Part shown: positions 12,542-24,165 of the stretch, in pieces
Position numbering within the stretch: position 1 is the first letter of the stretch
Layout of the letters: each line of letters starts with the position of its first letter
NCBI GenBank assembly: GCA_013368445.1
Contig: JAACJO010000001.1
Coordinates: 2,852,001 to 2,916,000, forward strand
Reading direction: 5' to 3'
Length of the DNA stretch: 64,000 bases
Source of the DNA: Leucocoprinus leucothites
Lineage: Eukaryota > Basidiomycota > Agaricomycetes > Agaricales > Agaricaceae
Made by a program: the position numbers and the translations under genes
Notes under the pieces: model-generated
Seen by the model: the letters and a program-made list of their open reading frames with translations, nothing else
Told to the model about the DNA's origin: nothing
The model's database searches: none

Positions 12542-14874
12542 TCAACTTTTATCGTGTACTTCAACCACATCCAAGTGCTTCTCGTCGGTACCCGCCTCCG
12601 AAGGCCGGTTCGAATCACCCGAGGCATCGGCTCCCAAGTCAATATTAGGAATAGGCCCTTTAAACCAATGTACACCCCCATACTTCGGGAGGTAGTACCA
12701 GACCAAAGAAAATATCATAATCCCGCCAATTACGACAACACTATAGTTCATTTCCTTCGCACCTACAGTCGGGCCTCCAGGGAAAAGAAGACAATTCCCA
12801 GGAATAGCATAAACGAGACTGAAATTATTGCCACAGGAAGGCTCTTCAGAAAATATCCCCTTTTGAGTCAAATATTCTAAGGCTTAGAGGATTGCGGACT
12901 TACAAAAACACCGAGATAAAAAGGTCCAGGTTGGAAGTCATTCCCACCAGTAAACCGGACGACGATTGGAATTGCATATGCAATATAGATTGCGGTGACC
13001 GACATGGAGAAAATGGCATTGATCGCTTGTTCTCCCGCGAAGACGAGGAGACCAAGAATGAGCGCCAGGATAGCATCGAACCAAACGACGTTGGCTGGCG
13101 TCCCAGTTCTCTTGTTCATCCTGTAGAGCCACTTTGAGAAAGGAAGCGCTGCGTGAAAGAGGGTTAGATGTTGCCCTCAACTGCAGCAAAGATCAGACGA
13201 ACCTCCATCCCGGCTGAAAGCAAAGGTCTGCCTACTGGCTGCGAGGAGCTTCAGATATTTGAGTCAGAGGAACAAGGTGACGGTCGTTTTCAGTGGGCTC
13301 ACCATACTAGACCCCATCATATACCTAACATAATGCTTTAGTGGGGAGGCTTGGAGAGCAAGAAAGCAAACACGCACTGAACGATAACCACCAAAATCCA
13401 TACAGCAAGTGTTCCTTTCTGTCCAAAGCTGTTGAGTAGGATCTGTGCCATGGGCTGATCGCTGTCAACCAGGGCTTGAAGATCGGAGCCCATGCAGAAC
13501 GCGAGGGCCATGTTGATCGCTATAGAGGACTGACATTTAGCAAGATAGAAAAGAAGGGAACGGGACAGGCACACACCCCATCCAAGAACCCCTGCAATAC
13601 TGATAGCCCCAACAATAGCCCATGGAACTGCCGTCGCTGCATTTGACGCCTCCTCGCTTATATGTACACTCGAATCAAATGAACCTGTCGGATCTCAATC
13701 TCAGCAAAAAAAGATGAATTAGATCCAGTATTGAAGCATCACATATAGTCCACAAGGGGCGAGGAAACTGTAAATGAAGGCGAAGCCGTTCGGCCAACCG
13801 CTTACTGAAGGGATGAGTTAGCTAGCGAATCTTCTAATATATTGAACCCATACGCACCATTATAGAAATCCCACAAAGCAAACTCGGCACTATTCTTTAA
13901 CTCCTTTGGTGTCGCAGCCGGGAGCGCCACGATAAGGGCGATACAGAACCTTAGGGGGAATTCTCAGTCAATACATGCTACAGCTCGACCCAGCAACCAT
14001 GTAAAAAATGCCTTACAAGACATTCAAGGCGATGTAAACCGTTTGTAATCGAGCAAGGACGCGCGTTCCTAAACAGCACACTACTCCATGGCTGATAATA
14101 ATTGCAGCATACACACCGCTATAAAAAGAATCTGAGGTCGGCTTTCATGGGGATAACGTATCGGGCTCACAATAACCGAGCGTTGGTTACCTCAAAATTG
14201 CCATTGGTGCCGATGGTAATTGCGGCCATAACCTGAACCGCTGCGCCCCAGTCGATGGACGCAATGGCACCGATGGATCCAATGGTGTTGGCGTCTTGGA
14301 AAAAAGTAAGAAACCCAAGATTATTCTCGAAATCCGAGACTCACATCCAACGATCCAACATAGTAGATTTCTCCACCTTTTCGACGCTAGTGAATATGTC
14401 CAGAAGTATAACTGAAAGGGAGAGGGTCAGGTGAGCATTTGAAGGTGACAAAGTAAGTGGACAACACTCACACCACCAGACGTGGGCGCCGCTGAAGCTA
14501 GCTCTGCCATCGACATCCCAACACAAAGGATGAAGACACTAGCCACCAACCACTGATGGGATTGAGGCTATATGAGTTTATCTTCTGGAGGCCCTCGATT
14601 ACTGTACATACCCCCCATACCATCGCAGGTCCGCCTCCATTAGGTATCGCGTAAAACAACACAGAAGAGATCGAAGGGACCAATCCGATAATTGAGAATG
14701 CGATCCCAAACACCTTTTCAAGGATTAAGCCGAGCCAGGGAGTTGTCAATGTGAACTACTCACCTCCAAGGGTGCGAACTCTCGCTTGAACTCTTGTTTA
14801 TACCCGAGCGCTGCCAACAAGGCTTCATCGGCTTGGCGAACAGCGTTCTGTCTCGGCTGATCCTGAGCGTTCAT
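12542..14874 (-). CDS. APC-family amino acid/GABA permease
   Basis: A multi-exon gene (ten or more short introns) read right to left from ATG 14874 (MNAQDQPRQNAV) to the stop at 12542. The first exons give GYKQEFKREFAPLE, then a transmembrane segment VFGIAFSIIGLVPSISSVL and FYAIPNGGGPAMVWG. This is the standard start of the fungal amino-acid/choline/GABA permease group of the APC superfamily. Later exons give further hydrophobic helices (for example NVVWFDAILALILGLLVFAG and YSVVVIGGIMIFSLVWYYLP) and a short hydrophilic C-terminal tail. It should be a 12-TM H+-coupled transporter of the plasma or vacuolar membrane. Substrate cannot be read from sequence. The internal exons near 13300-14400 are very short and I did not resolve each boundary. 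Confidence 0.85.
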
Positions 14875-15541
14875 CTCTCTTGGGGAGGCAGGGAAGGAAC
14901 GACTTGCACAGCCAGGTTAGTCCTGGCGATGTATAAGGCGGTATGAAGAAGACCCGTCAAAGAGGAGCAGATGGAGTATGCCGACTCGAACGTATGAGAA
15001 CATGAGGCATTGTGGGTAAAGGACTGTTGATGGGACAAAAATTGGAGTTGGGATCCATATGACTGTTGAATGCAAGACCACGGTTATCATTCATGATAAG
15101 AAGTTTTCGTTGATTTGTAAACTTGTACCGCAGCTAAAGATAGGATAACGTAACGTCAACCCTGGCTGGAGAGAGATGCTTGAAGGAAGACGGGTGAAGT
15201 TCCATCCGACCTTCTCTCTGCAAACTCCTCCATTTCAACCGCTCAAATTGAGAGAAATTCACTTTAGAATGCTGCAGACCTGGCTTGCTGGTGGTGACTC
15301 GGGAGACGAAATCGAGAACGAAATAAGGTGGTTGCAGCGGTCCTGTTCAGTTCTGTGCGTAAACCTGTTCCATTAAACCAATATCGGATGCTATCAAATT
15401 ACAGAGTCATACAACGATACCATCATCCAAAGCGAGAACTGGAAAGCGAGAATGTCGAGCAGTCATAAAGGCATAGCAGACAATTACCCGCAAAGACCAG
15501 AAGACACTGGGATACTTTCGGGCTGAAAGCCCATGAAGCAA
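14875..15541. other. intergenic, no gene seen
   Basis: Promoter side of the permease and downstream side of SPT4. A 66-codon ORF at 15176-15376 and others have no supporting features. Confidence 0.6.
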
Positions 15542-16006
15542 CTAGTCCTGGTCTGTCTGGTCGCGTGGTCGGTATTTGATGCCTCTCGTCTCTAGCTCGG
15601 CTTCGACATCTTCGGGTATGCGGCCTTTCACATGAGCAGCATACATTCCACGGGCATAGTTTGCTGGGTGTTGGAATGAGTGAGATTTTGATGGTCCGAG
15701 AGTGTAGGGCGCTACTCACCTGTTCTTTGCCACCGTGCAGTCCAGCTGCTCTCTGGGCTGATTACAGCAATTACACCTTCGAAAGATGTGGTTGTACATG
15801 TAGCTATCCGATCCGGACTACCTTTGAGCTGCATAACGTGTGAACATCGCCTATGAGACGAGAAGCATTGAGACACAAACCTGCATAATTTCTTCACAGT
15901 TGGGGCAACCAACTCTCCGGAAGTCAGCAGGTGCAAGAATGATGGAACAGAGAAGACATGCACGAAGAGCCTTGCTCCTCGCCTGTTGGGGAATAGGTGC
16001 CGACAT
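15542..16006 (-). CDS. SPT4: transcription elongation factor SPT4
   Basis: Three exons (126 nt down to 15881, a middle exon of about 109 nt, and a last exon ending at TAG 15542-15544) encode about 118 residues, the usual Spt4 length. The zinc finger is complete: CLLC (residues 17-20) and GCPNC (residues 33-37). After it come MQ|LKGSPDRIATCTTTSFEGVI and SPESSWTARWQR, the signature of the Spt4 fold, and the C-terminal YAAHVKGRIPEDVEAELETR. Spt4 pairs with the NGN domain of Spt5 to form DSIF, which keeps RNA polymerase II processive. I chose MSAPIPQQ (16006) as the start. An upstream in-frame ATG (16063) would add 19 residues not expected for the family. Confidence 0.95.
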
Positions 16007-16504
16007 AGTTTTGTGGCTGCTGGTTCTTGTGCAAGGCGTTAGGCGTCCAGTGTCCACCTCCACAATGAGTAAAGTCTTTTCACGTGATCAAACTGGCTCT
16101 TGGAATTAGGTCTGTGCTCTTGAGGGTTACATGCTTATTACCAAGGAGGGAAACACACCCTTGCACATCTATCACGGAATCACTAGCCCTCTTCAGTATG
16201 TACTTTTTTTGTTTTCTCCTGCGGGACTGCCGGCGCGAAGCTCTGGAGGATTCAGCCGCCATTAGTCGCCGTTACGGAACTTGGAAGATTCAAAGACGCT
16301 CGCCTTGAGTGAGTATTTATAATCCTATAAATTCCGGACATTATTTTACTGGCTAGTATCCTGCTCAATTCACCGGCTTTGAAATCACGCAGTCTGTCTA
16401 TGTAATTCTCATGGTGAAGAAATTACGGAGCTAAAGGTGACCGGCCACCACTCGAATTCTGCAGGAATACCTCTTCAATTCTATTAACTGTCGAGCTTGT
16501 AAAG
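16007..16504. other. intergenic, no gene seen
   Basis: SPT4 promoter region plus the 3' flank of the DUF6534 gene. Small ORFs at 16084-16308 show no recognisable features. Confidence 0.55.
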
Positions 16505-18040
16505 TCAATCACAGCGCGAAGCTACTACTACAGAGCCAAACGGCCGATGAAAAGTGATTACGAGTGGACGGGATGCATATCGTCCTTCATCAATTACGAG
16601 GCGATTGTTCAGTAAGACCAGCATAGAATTGCTGTATAGCTTGCTCAGCAGGAGGCCTGGGATCATGAATGTAGTACTGTTTGGGAGAAACCATGAGGCC
16701 ATTACATATGCAACCGATGCTAAGGCTGCGCGTTCAAATGTTCATGTGCAATCAGCAATGTGCACCACAAATGTCAACGAAGGTGTACAGTTACCTGTCA
16801 ATAACCCGGTTTCTAATAAAAGCCGTTTGATCTTGAGCAGGGGTTCCTGCGTCGCCTTGGATGTCTGTTCCATGTGCTTCGAAATCTGGTTATCGAACCC
16901 AAGCTCATAGTAAGAGGCGACTCAATCACGATCCCCTGATAGTAGACGCACATAGGCAAACATGAAAATTGCAATCACCAGGTCACAAACGGCTCCAAGT
17001 GAGCCCCAGCCCTTCCGGAAATGATTCATTAGCAACCTCGTATTCTCCGAAGTCGATCTCACGTTGAACTTACGAGCATACTTAAAATATCGCTGACCTG
17101 GGCAAACAGGTAGTTGTTTGTTGAAGGGACTCGATGCTGGGCGAACACGGTGGTATTGGAGGGCAAACGAGCGGGGTACAGAAATGTAGACTACAGGTAT
17201 ATATACATAAAACCATAGTAACAATAATATATGAAATTTAAACTCAGAATAATTCACGAGGATAATCCTCGGATTGCTATTCTAACATTGTTTCCCGCGT
17301 ACTCTAAATTCCATGAATTCATGATGTTTAAGCTGTATGTCGTCACAGCCGAAAAGATGCCAAGGCCCAACTGGCCCAGGGAGAGCTGTAAGAGTCCATT
17401 TTATTTAGCTAACATAGCACTCTCCAGTGATTGACAAAGACCTCACTGGTTACTTACTATAATTACCACAACTGTGACGCTTTCCAGGTTCGAGAGTGCA
17501 TAAATTCGTTGAGCATAGAACAACCGGACAGCCACGGCAACTAAGTAATATGCATTCTATCAGAAAACTGAATCCATCTCGAGAAAGATAACATACCGAG
17601 GGCACTGCTGATGGGGACTGTGAACCACGTAAAACCAAAATGATGGCTATTTGAATTGCCAATTATTGCAGGGCTGCCTGGATCTCGCCAAAAGCCATCG
17701 GGTGACTCTGCGCAGAACATGATATAGAAATCTCGCAGGGCAAAGACGGTCTGCAATGATCCTACAACATATACAAAATACACAGTCGCCTTTGTAAGCC
17801 GCTTGTCATTTGGAAAGGCCAGGTAATAGAGATCTGACCAAGGTCACTGTCATTGAGACGCATCATGTCAGGTAAGACGAGCTCCCAAGCACTCACAGAT
17901 TTGAACTGTCAAGATGCCGTACAACATGATATCAAAAATGTATCCAAAGAGCTGCACTTCATCAGTATCTGCGTCTCCAGAGCAAGGAGGGAGCCTACAG
18001 CTTGTCTTGTATCCATAAGGGATATCATGTATTGAGTCAT
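16505..18040 (-). CDS. DUF6534 membrane protein, copy A (solitary)
   Basis: Read right to left. A short first exon (17999-18040, MTQYMISLMDTRQA) joins across a 47-nt intron to LFGYIFDIMLYGILTVQI (17897-17951). Then come YLYYLAFPNDKRLTKATVYF, VAVAVRLFYAQRIYALSNLE, LSLGQLGLGIFSAVTTY, GWGSLGAVCDLVIAIFMFAY, a basic loop ending KRLLLETGLLT, and the terminal exon with LLLSKLYSNSMLVLLNNRLV. This is the DUF6534 pattern, a predicted seven-helix membrane family of mushroom-forming fungi with no known function. Exon order and phases match copies B, C and D at 48-57 kb. A segment of about 220 nt (17060-17290) between IFSAVTTY and VSDILSML does not splice cleanly in phase, so this copy may carry an insertion or be damaged there. 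Confidence 0.75.
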
Positions 18041-19046
18041 AGGTCTTCCCTATACCAACAACGAGAATTAACATGGGGTCCTAAGGGCTGGCACCATGCA
18101 GCAAGAAACGCACCCCACCCCCATCATCGGTTGTTGCTTCGACTGTTGGGAGTGTTGGAAGATAAAATGACGAGGTTTCGGCCATTTGTGAGGGTAGTAA
18201 TCGTTTAACGCTTCGACAAAGCCGACGCGGCTGCGAGCCTCGAGCTTGAGCGTCGGGGTATAAGTGAGTCGTGGGTATCTGTCAAGGAAGAAGAGTGCCG
18301 CCACTGGTACTTAAGGTAGACAAAGTACTGCTTTAGCTCGTAATGAAGCATCATCCATGTGTCCTGGTGTTCCGATAAAGGTCGTCTTCAAGGTGTGTAG
18401 TGCAAATATGCCGCCACGGGACCAACATTAATCAACTTCGGTGCTAAGTAAAACAGCTTCTAGCCCTTCATTGTAGTATGACAATGCATTGAACTGAATC
18501 ACCACCCTGGATGGCAATTTCAGGATGCTTGTTCGTATTGAGCCCGTATTGTCACCAGAGTTCTTTCTGGAAGTCCGCGAGTGGGACACCAATTGTTCGA
18601 GGATCCGCGTCCATTGATTACTCTGGAATCGATTGCATCGGCTGCATAACAGTCAGTTTCCCTGTGATGCTTGAGATCTATAGACTCCGTAGCGCCAGGT
18701 TATATCACGAGTGAAACTTGATATTTCTGACTGATCGTTTGAAATGCACAGCATTTGTATTATTAGCACATCTCATTTGATGGGTAGATGAAGCGGCGCT
18801 CGACACGAAATCAATCAGCGGGACAACAATTATATTGCTGCCTGAGACGCCTCGTTTTCGGCTCTGGGGGCCCGGGACATAACGGGTTGTGTGGCGCCAG
18901 CGCTCGATTTTCGGCACAAATGCGAGTCCATAAGGACAGCTTATTGCGCGAACGTCTGAACCTGCCCATCCAAACCAAAAATTAATATCCTTTGTTCTAC
19001 TCATTTCGTTCTATTTTAAAAATAGGCTCTACAGTGTAATATATTT
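18041..19046. other. intergenic, no gene seen
   Basis: About 1 kb between the DUF6534 gene and the 3' end of MET2. ORFs at 18068-18304 and 18705-19004 have no splice logic or family motif. Confidence 0.55.
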
Positions 19047-20516
19047 CTACCACCTCGTAATATCTACCTCCGCCTCTCCAAACACACTCGTCTTCTTGAT
19101 TGAAAAGTCCTCCTCCGTGTCTGGTTCCTCTTGTCCAGCCACATAATACTCCGGAAATTCTCTCTTCAAGAACCTCAAGATATGTCCATTAATCACCTCA
19201 AACTCCAATAAAAATCCATCATGTCCATCCGGCGAAGGCACAGTAACCAACTCTGCCTCAGGTATATTCTCTGCAATTTCCCGTTGTTCAGAGGGAGTAA
19301 AAAGACCATCCGTCGCAATGCTGATAACAAGCGCCCGGGGAGGTAGAGTCGATAAAACGCGTTTAAGGGCTTCGAAATCGGGAGTACCGGAGGGCATGCG
19401 ACCACGAGCCACATCGTGAGAGTCGAGTTTTCGTGTAATGTGTATATAACAATTTGCGTCAAAGCGAGAAATAAATTTATCGCCCTGATATCGGAGATAA
19501 GATTGTGCAGAGAATATCTGGGGTTTGGGTGTGGTAGTTGAGGTGATCGAACTGGGGGAAGGGGGTGAAATATTGGAATCTGTTGAAGAAGTCCGAGAAA
19601 AAGTGTCAGCAATATTGGTATAGCCAGTAGTGATCGTAGTCCGTGATCTGGCATTTTTATGGCCATCGTTATGATAAACGACAGCATCATCCTTCTCCTC
19701 CACTTTCGGTGAGTCTGGGGGTGTGATCGGTCCCTCTCCAAATATCCCTTTACTCTCCACTTGCACCTGTGGTTTCCTTCCAAACCTCGATTCGAATGAG
19801 TCTCTCGACCGATAAGTCAAAAGAGCGCTCATCCTTGCAGCAGCCAATCCACTCGCCGGCTGCTTATCATAAAACCCATCTTGGTACCCAGGGTCGCTAT
19901 AGATGCTCTGTCTCTGAGCCTCTCCCCACGAAATACACCAGGCGGAATGTCGGGCAGAGGTTGCAAGTGGGATGACATGGCGGATGAATCCTGGTGGCGT
20001 ACAGAGAGGCCATTCAAGAACTGCCATGCCACCCATGGATCCACCGATGACAACTGCGACAGATGTAATGCCGAGATGATCCAATACAATTTTATGCAAC
20101 CTTTTTAAAAATCGAGTCAGAGAACCATTTAGAAGCCAATCAATGTCACTAGCGTACCGGACATCATCACGAATCGTCGTGGGTGGGAATTCGGGACCGT
20201 AAGGACGTCTAGTGTCTGGGTTGATAGTGACAGGCGAAGCAGAACCATAAGGCGATCCAAGAGCATTGGCACAGAAAATAAAAAATCTCCTCGAGTCAAA
20301 AGCCTTCCCTCTCCCCATCATAGGTCCCCACCAATCTTCTACATCAGCGCTCCCAGTAAACGCATGACAAATAACCATCACATTATCCCTCGCTTCATTG
20401 AGCCTCCCCCACGTTTTGTACGCCACTGGCACCTGTCTAAGAGTCGCGCCGCATTCGAGAGTGAATCGCGGAACGTTAAAAATCTGTTGGTCAATCAGGT
20501 CAGAAAGAGGAGGCAT
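19047..20516 (-). CDS. MET2: homoserine O-acetyltransferase
   Basis: Transfers acetyl from acetyl-CoA to homoserine, the first committed step of methionine synthesis by direct sulfhydrylation. The alpha/beta hydrolase triad is visible: nucleophile Ser in VVIGGSMGGMAVLEW, Asp in SIATDGLFTPSEQ, His in SPDGHDGFLLEF. Other family blocks are ICHAFTGSADVEDWW, NALGSPYGSASPVTINPDT and the substrate-side FDSRRFFIFC. A Ser/Thr-rich insert (about 19520-19760) separates the two catalytic halves, as in other fungal Met2. The reading frame is open from ATG 20516 to TAG 19047, but 20101-20157 is almost certainly a 57-nt intron (GTACGC...AAAG). Removing it restores DDVRLHKIVLDHLG. The gene is head-to-head with the HEM25-type carrier. 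Confidence 0.93.
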   Translation of the reverse strand: MPPLSDLIDQQIFNVPRFTLECGATLRQVPVAYKTWGRLNEARDNVMVICHAFTGSADVEDWWGPMMGRGKAFDSRRFFIFCANALGSPYGSASPVTINPDTRRPYGPEFPPTTIRDDVRYASDIDWLLNGSLTRFLKRLHKIVLDHLGITSVAVVIGGSMGGMAVLEWPLCTPPGFIRHVIPLATSARHSAWCISWGEAQRQSIYSDPGYQDGFYDKQPASGLAAARMSALLTYRSRDSFESRFGRKPQVQVESKGIFGEGPITPPDSPKVEEKDDAVVYHNDGHKNARSRTTITTGYTNIADTFSRTSSTDSNISPPSPSSITSTTTPKPQIFSAQSYLRYQGDKFISRFDANCYIHITRKLDSHDVARGRMPSGTPDFEALKRVLSTLPPRALVISIATDGLFTPSEQREIAENIPEAELVTVPSPDGHDGFLLEFEVINGHILRFLKREFPEYYVAGQEEPDTEEDFSIKKTSVFGEAEVDITRW

Positions 20517-20632
20517 TATGGCTACACTCTAAAAAAATGACAGGGCTAAATGACTCCCGGTCATGTGATTGAATCACGAACCGCGGGTCGACGAGCCGCG
20601 ACGGCCATTTCTTCGGACGACCACCTGCGTCC
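20517..20632. promoter_or_regulatory. shared divergent promoter MET2/HEM25
   Basis: Only 116 bp separate the two ATGs. The palindrome TCATGTGA at 20561-20568 is one base away from the TCACGTGA box bound by Cbf1/Met4-type bHLH regulators of sulphur genes. A TCACG follows at 20574. Regulation by such factors is inference. Confidence 0.4.
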
Positions 20633-21983
20633 ATGAGTAATGTTACCAATCAGCTCCTGTCCGGTGAATCCTTCTTCTGATCTTCGGCTTTTCATATTTG
20701 CTCACGCATATGCAGGTGCACTGTCTGGATTTGCAACAACCGTATGTCTACAGCCATGTGAGCAGAGAGAAAAAGGAAAACCGTGGTTTCGATACCTAAA
20801 CGAGTTCTCAACCTAGTCGACTTGCTGAAAACGCGTATGCAACAAGGAGATGGAAGGTTCCGCCCAACGTATGGCTTCTCGCCTATTCCAAGTTCCGAAA
20901 TTTATCGTTTCTTCCGTCAAGGCATAGCGCTTCCGTTGTGCTAAGCACAACTCGAGATGTACTTGCTTCAAATGGCTGGAAAGGCCTATGGCGTGGCACC
21001 GAAGCTTCTCTGATACGCAACGTACCTGGTGTCGCTCTCTACATGACCAGTTTAACTCAACTGCGGACTTGGATGGCAACTTCATCATACTTTACTGTGG
21101 TACACAAACGGTCAACAACTGACACCACCAATAGCTCCGTTCTTCCCAAACTCACCAGTACGGGTAACCTATTAGCTGGGGCATCAACGAGAGTGGGGGT
21201 TGGCTTGATGCTCAACCCGTTTTCTGTCCTCAAAGCTCGATATGAGGTACGTCAGTGACTCGTTCATTGCTCCGTACGGGCCAATGAATCCTTTTCCCCA
21301 TTTAGAGCAATATGTATGCCTATGAGAGTCTCTCAGGTGCACTGGTCTCTATCATCCGACAAGGTCCCCACGAGTTACTACGAGGTTTCTTGGCATCATC
21401 CCTCCGCGATGCGCCCTACGCCGGACTCTTTGTCGTATTTTACGAAGGAATCAAACGTGAAGCCTGTAAATCCACTTTCCTCTTTCTCCCCAACCCATAT
21501 GACTCGTCACTGAATTATTGCATACGACTCAGCGTTCCTTGCTCCTCCAACAAGTGCCTCTCACTCCACTGCGATCCACAGTTTTTCTGCCGCATCGGCC
21601 GGTGCAATAGCAACGATGATAACCCAACCGTTTGACGTCATAAAGGCAGGCCTTCTCCCGCATTTTCTCTTTTCCTGACGCGCTTCTAAGATTTACGTGT
21701 AGACAAAAATACAAGTTCGTCAAGAAGATAGATACCAAGGATTCCTTCGGACTGTCCACACGATCTGGCTGGTGCGTGGACCTAGTGAAATCCGAAGCCT
21801 GGGGAGATCATCTTACTTAGAAATGCATTCTGCTTCTCTCAGCAACGGGGCATTTCTGGCTATTTTGATGGGGCTTCTCTTCGCATGTCTCGTAAAGTTC
21901 TAAGTTCCGCAATTGGTTGGGCAGTCTATGAAGGGATCCTCATGTTTGTGAGAACTTCAAATCTCCGGAGGCAACATTTATAG
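20633..21983 (+). CDS. HEM25: mitochondrial glycine carrier, SLC25A38/Hem25 type
   Basis: Starts MSNVTNQLLSG. The three mitochondrial-carrier repeats can be assembled with their signatures: QPFDLLKTRMQQ (repeat 1), NPFSVLKARYE with SNMYAYESLSGALVSI (repeat 2), and QPFDVIKTKIQVRQ (repeat 3). GLWRGTEASLIRNVPGVALY, RGFLASSLRDAPYAGLFVVF and FDGASLRMSRKVLSSAIGWA are the odd/even helix motifs typical of SLC25A38/Hem25. That carrier imports glycine into mitochondria for 5-aminolevulinate and haem synthesis. There are at least seven exons. One intron in repeat 1 uses GTATGG near 20860. The intron between FDVIK and TKIQ (21646-21702) begins with GC. The 3' end is convergent with the acyl-CoA dehydrogenase. 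Confidence 0.85.
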
Positions 21984-22317
21984 AAATTGTGGCATGAGCA
22001 TGACGACTGTAATCGTCGGCACGTAGATCTGTTTTCCCAGTCTTTAATTATTGCTGACCTTCTGCCGGACCGTCGGTACCTTTCCTTACGGACCGTAAAG
22101 ACAGCCTTAGCTTACTAGACAGTTTACTTGTACGAGTACTTGACTTATGCTGTAGCTATAGCCCCACTCCACTCAAGATTGATAGATTGTTGCAGGACCA
22201 TTGAATGTTCATATGGCATCTAAAAGATTTGATCTGCTAGAGATGTGCGATTAAGTATAATTATATACCGTGAAACCCATCCGTGGTGCACTGAATATAG
22301 GGAAAGAGTCTCTGAGA

Positions 22318-23968
22318 TTATGAATATTCTTTCTGGATAAACCTTGCAATGGTTTGTAACTGAATGTTTGATGTGCCTTCATAAATAGCACCCTGTGAGA
22401 GACCGTGAGTTTGACCCCCAAAAAGCTCTCGAAAAGGGAGACATACGATTTTAGAGTCCCTCCAATACTTCTCGATACCAGTCTCCCTCGTGAACCCTAC
22501 TCCACCAGCCCACTCGATAGCGGAGCCTGCTACTCGCTGTGCCACCTGGCTGCTCCAGTATTTGGCCATAGCAGCTTCTTTTGTGAAGGGCTTTCCTTCT
22601 TCTTTTCTGCGCGCAGCATTGTACGTCAGGAGACGAGCGGTCTCAAGGTCAACAGCCGCCTGAGCGATCTGGAACTGCATGCCCTGGAAGGTGCCGATGG
22701 GTTGGCCGAACTGTTTCCGTTGATAGGTGTATGGAACAGCCTTGTCAAAAGCACCTTGAGCAAGTCCAAGCATCTGAGCTGCGATACCAATACGACCTAA
22801 CTCCTGATGAGTCGGATGAAAGACCATTGGAGTGTGGTGAACACTTACCCTCATTCAAGATTTCGATAGCGATCTTGTACCCCTTGCCCTCACCTCCAAG
22901 AACATTCTCCGCAGGAATCTTGAGATCGTCAAAGTTGAGAGTACATGTTGAAGAAGCACGAATGCCGAGCTTCTGTTCCTTCTTGGCGATCTGAATGCCC
23001 ATATCTTTCGTGGCAATGAAACAGGTAATGCCTTTGTATCCTTTGCTCGGGTCAACCTGGTGTTGCCATGAGTACCCGACAGATGTCAGTGGAGTAAGGT
23101 GAGCACTAACATTGGCGAAGATCAAGAAGAAGTCGGCCTCAGATGAGTTGGTAATCCACATCTTGGAGCCATTGATGATATAGTGGTCGCCTTCTTTCTT
23201 GGCGCGGGTTTGCAGGGCAAATGCATCGGAACCAGAGGCGGGCTCGGATAAACAGAAAGAGCCAAGCTAATATGCGTGTCAACAAATCTTCTACAGTTAA
23301 ATACGAAACACTTACTGTCTTTTCGGCCAACAGTGGTAGCCACTTGTCCTTCTGCTCCTGAGTACCATAAGTCCGGACAACGGTGTTGACGAGGGTGTTG
23401 TGGACGTCACACAGCACAGAGACGGAAGGGTCAATCTTTGCCAGCTCTTCAATGACAACGATTGCAGAGGTGAAAGAGCATCCGGCACCTCCGTGATCCG
23501 GGCTAGTTTCGATGCCCATCAACTGGAAAGAAAGAGAGGTTTATCTGAGCGTTGAGTCCAAGGAAAGTAAGTTCGGAACAACATACGCCTTGTTCAAATA
23601 ATCCCTTGATGATTGAAGGGTCCATACATTCATTCTCGTCCATCTCCCGGACCTTGGGGCCAACGACATCGACGGCGAACCGTTGGACTAGATGATGGGG
23701 AGTTAGGTGTGTTAGAGATATACAACCATATAGACAACATACCTGCCTCTCTTAGCATCTGTTCCTCTTCGGTAAAAACGTCTAGTGACGTCGGGGCGAG
23801 AGCCTCGTTCCGAATACATCTCGAGGTTGAGAAAGCTCTACTACAGACATACTATAAGCTCCGTATATCCCTAGAGGGAACATATAGATGATCTACTCAC
23901 CTAGCTATCGGTATCGAGCGTGACCTAGAAACTGATGCGAGGGATCGAAGAGCAGCAGACCTGAACAT
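22318..23968 (-). CDS. short/branched-chain acyl-CoA dehydrogenase, mitochondrial
   Basis: ATG 23968 opens a basic, Ser/Arg-rich leader ([20 protein letters not shown]) typical of a mitochondrial presequence. The body shows the acyl-CoA dehydrogenase order: [71 protein letters not shown], then the C-terminal helical domain [40 protein letters not shown] and [19 protein letters not shown]. The Glu in YEGTSNIQ is the catalytic base of the family. These blocks match ACADSB (2-methylbutyryl-CoA dehydrogenase) best. It oxidises acyl-CoA with FAD, passing electrons to ETF, in isoleucine/valine or short-chain fatty acid breakdown. There are at least seven exons. It is divergent from the BIG1-like gene, with 197 bp between starts. 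Confidence 0.9.
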
Positions 23969-24165
23969 GGGCGAGATACGTCGTAGAGAAACAAAGAAAA
24001 GGTGCAGGCGGGGTTATAAACGCTGGGCGGAGGAAGGTCCGGCCTGGTGTCATATGTTAATCTGGGAATGATGTATTGATGGCCGGTCACATGATCTACC
24101 CGACACTTGGCTCGATTTGGATGTGGCTCGGCGCTCTCCGACTCTGCGTCCACAACCACATCATA

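Noticed and set aside
18068..19004. ORFs between DUF6534 copy A and MET2
   Set aside because: None joins to copy A through valid splice sites in phase and none shows a recognisable domain.
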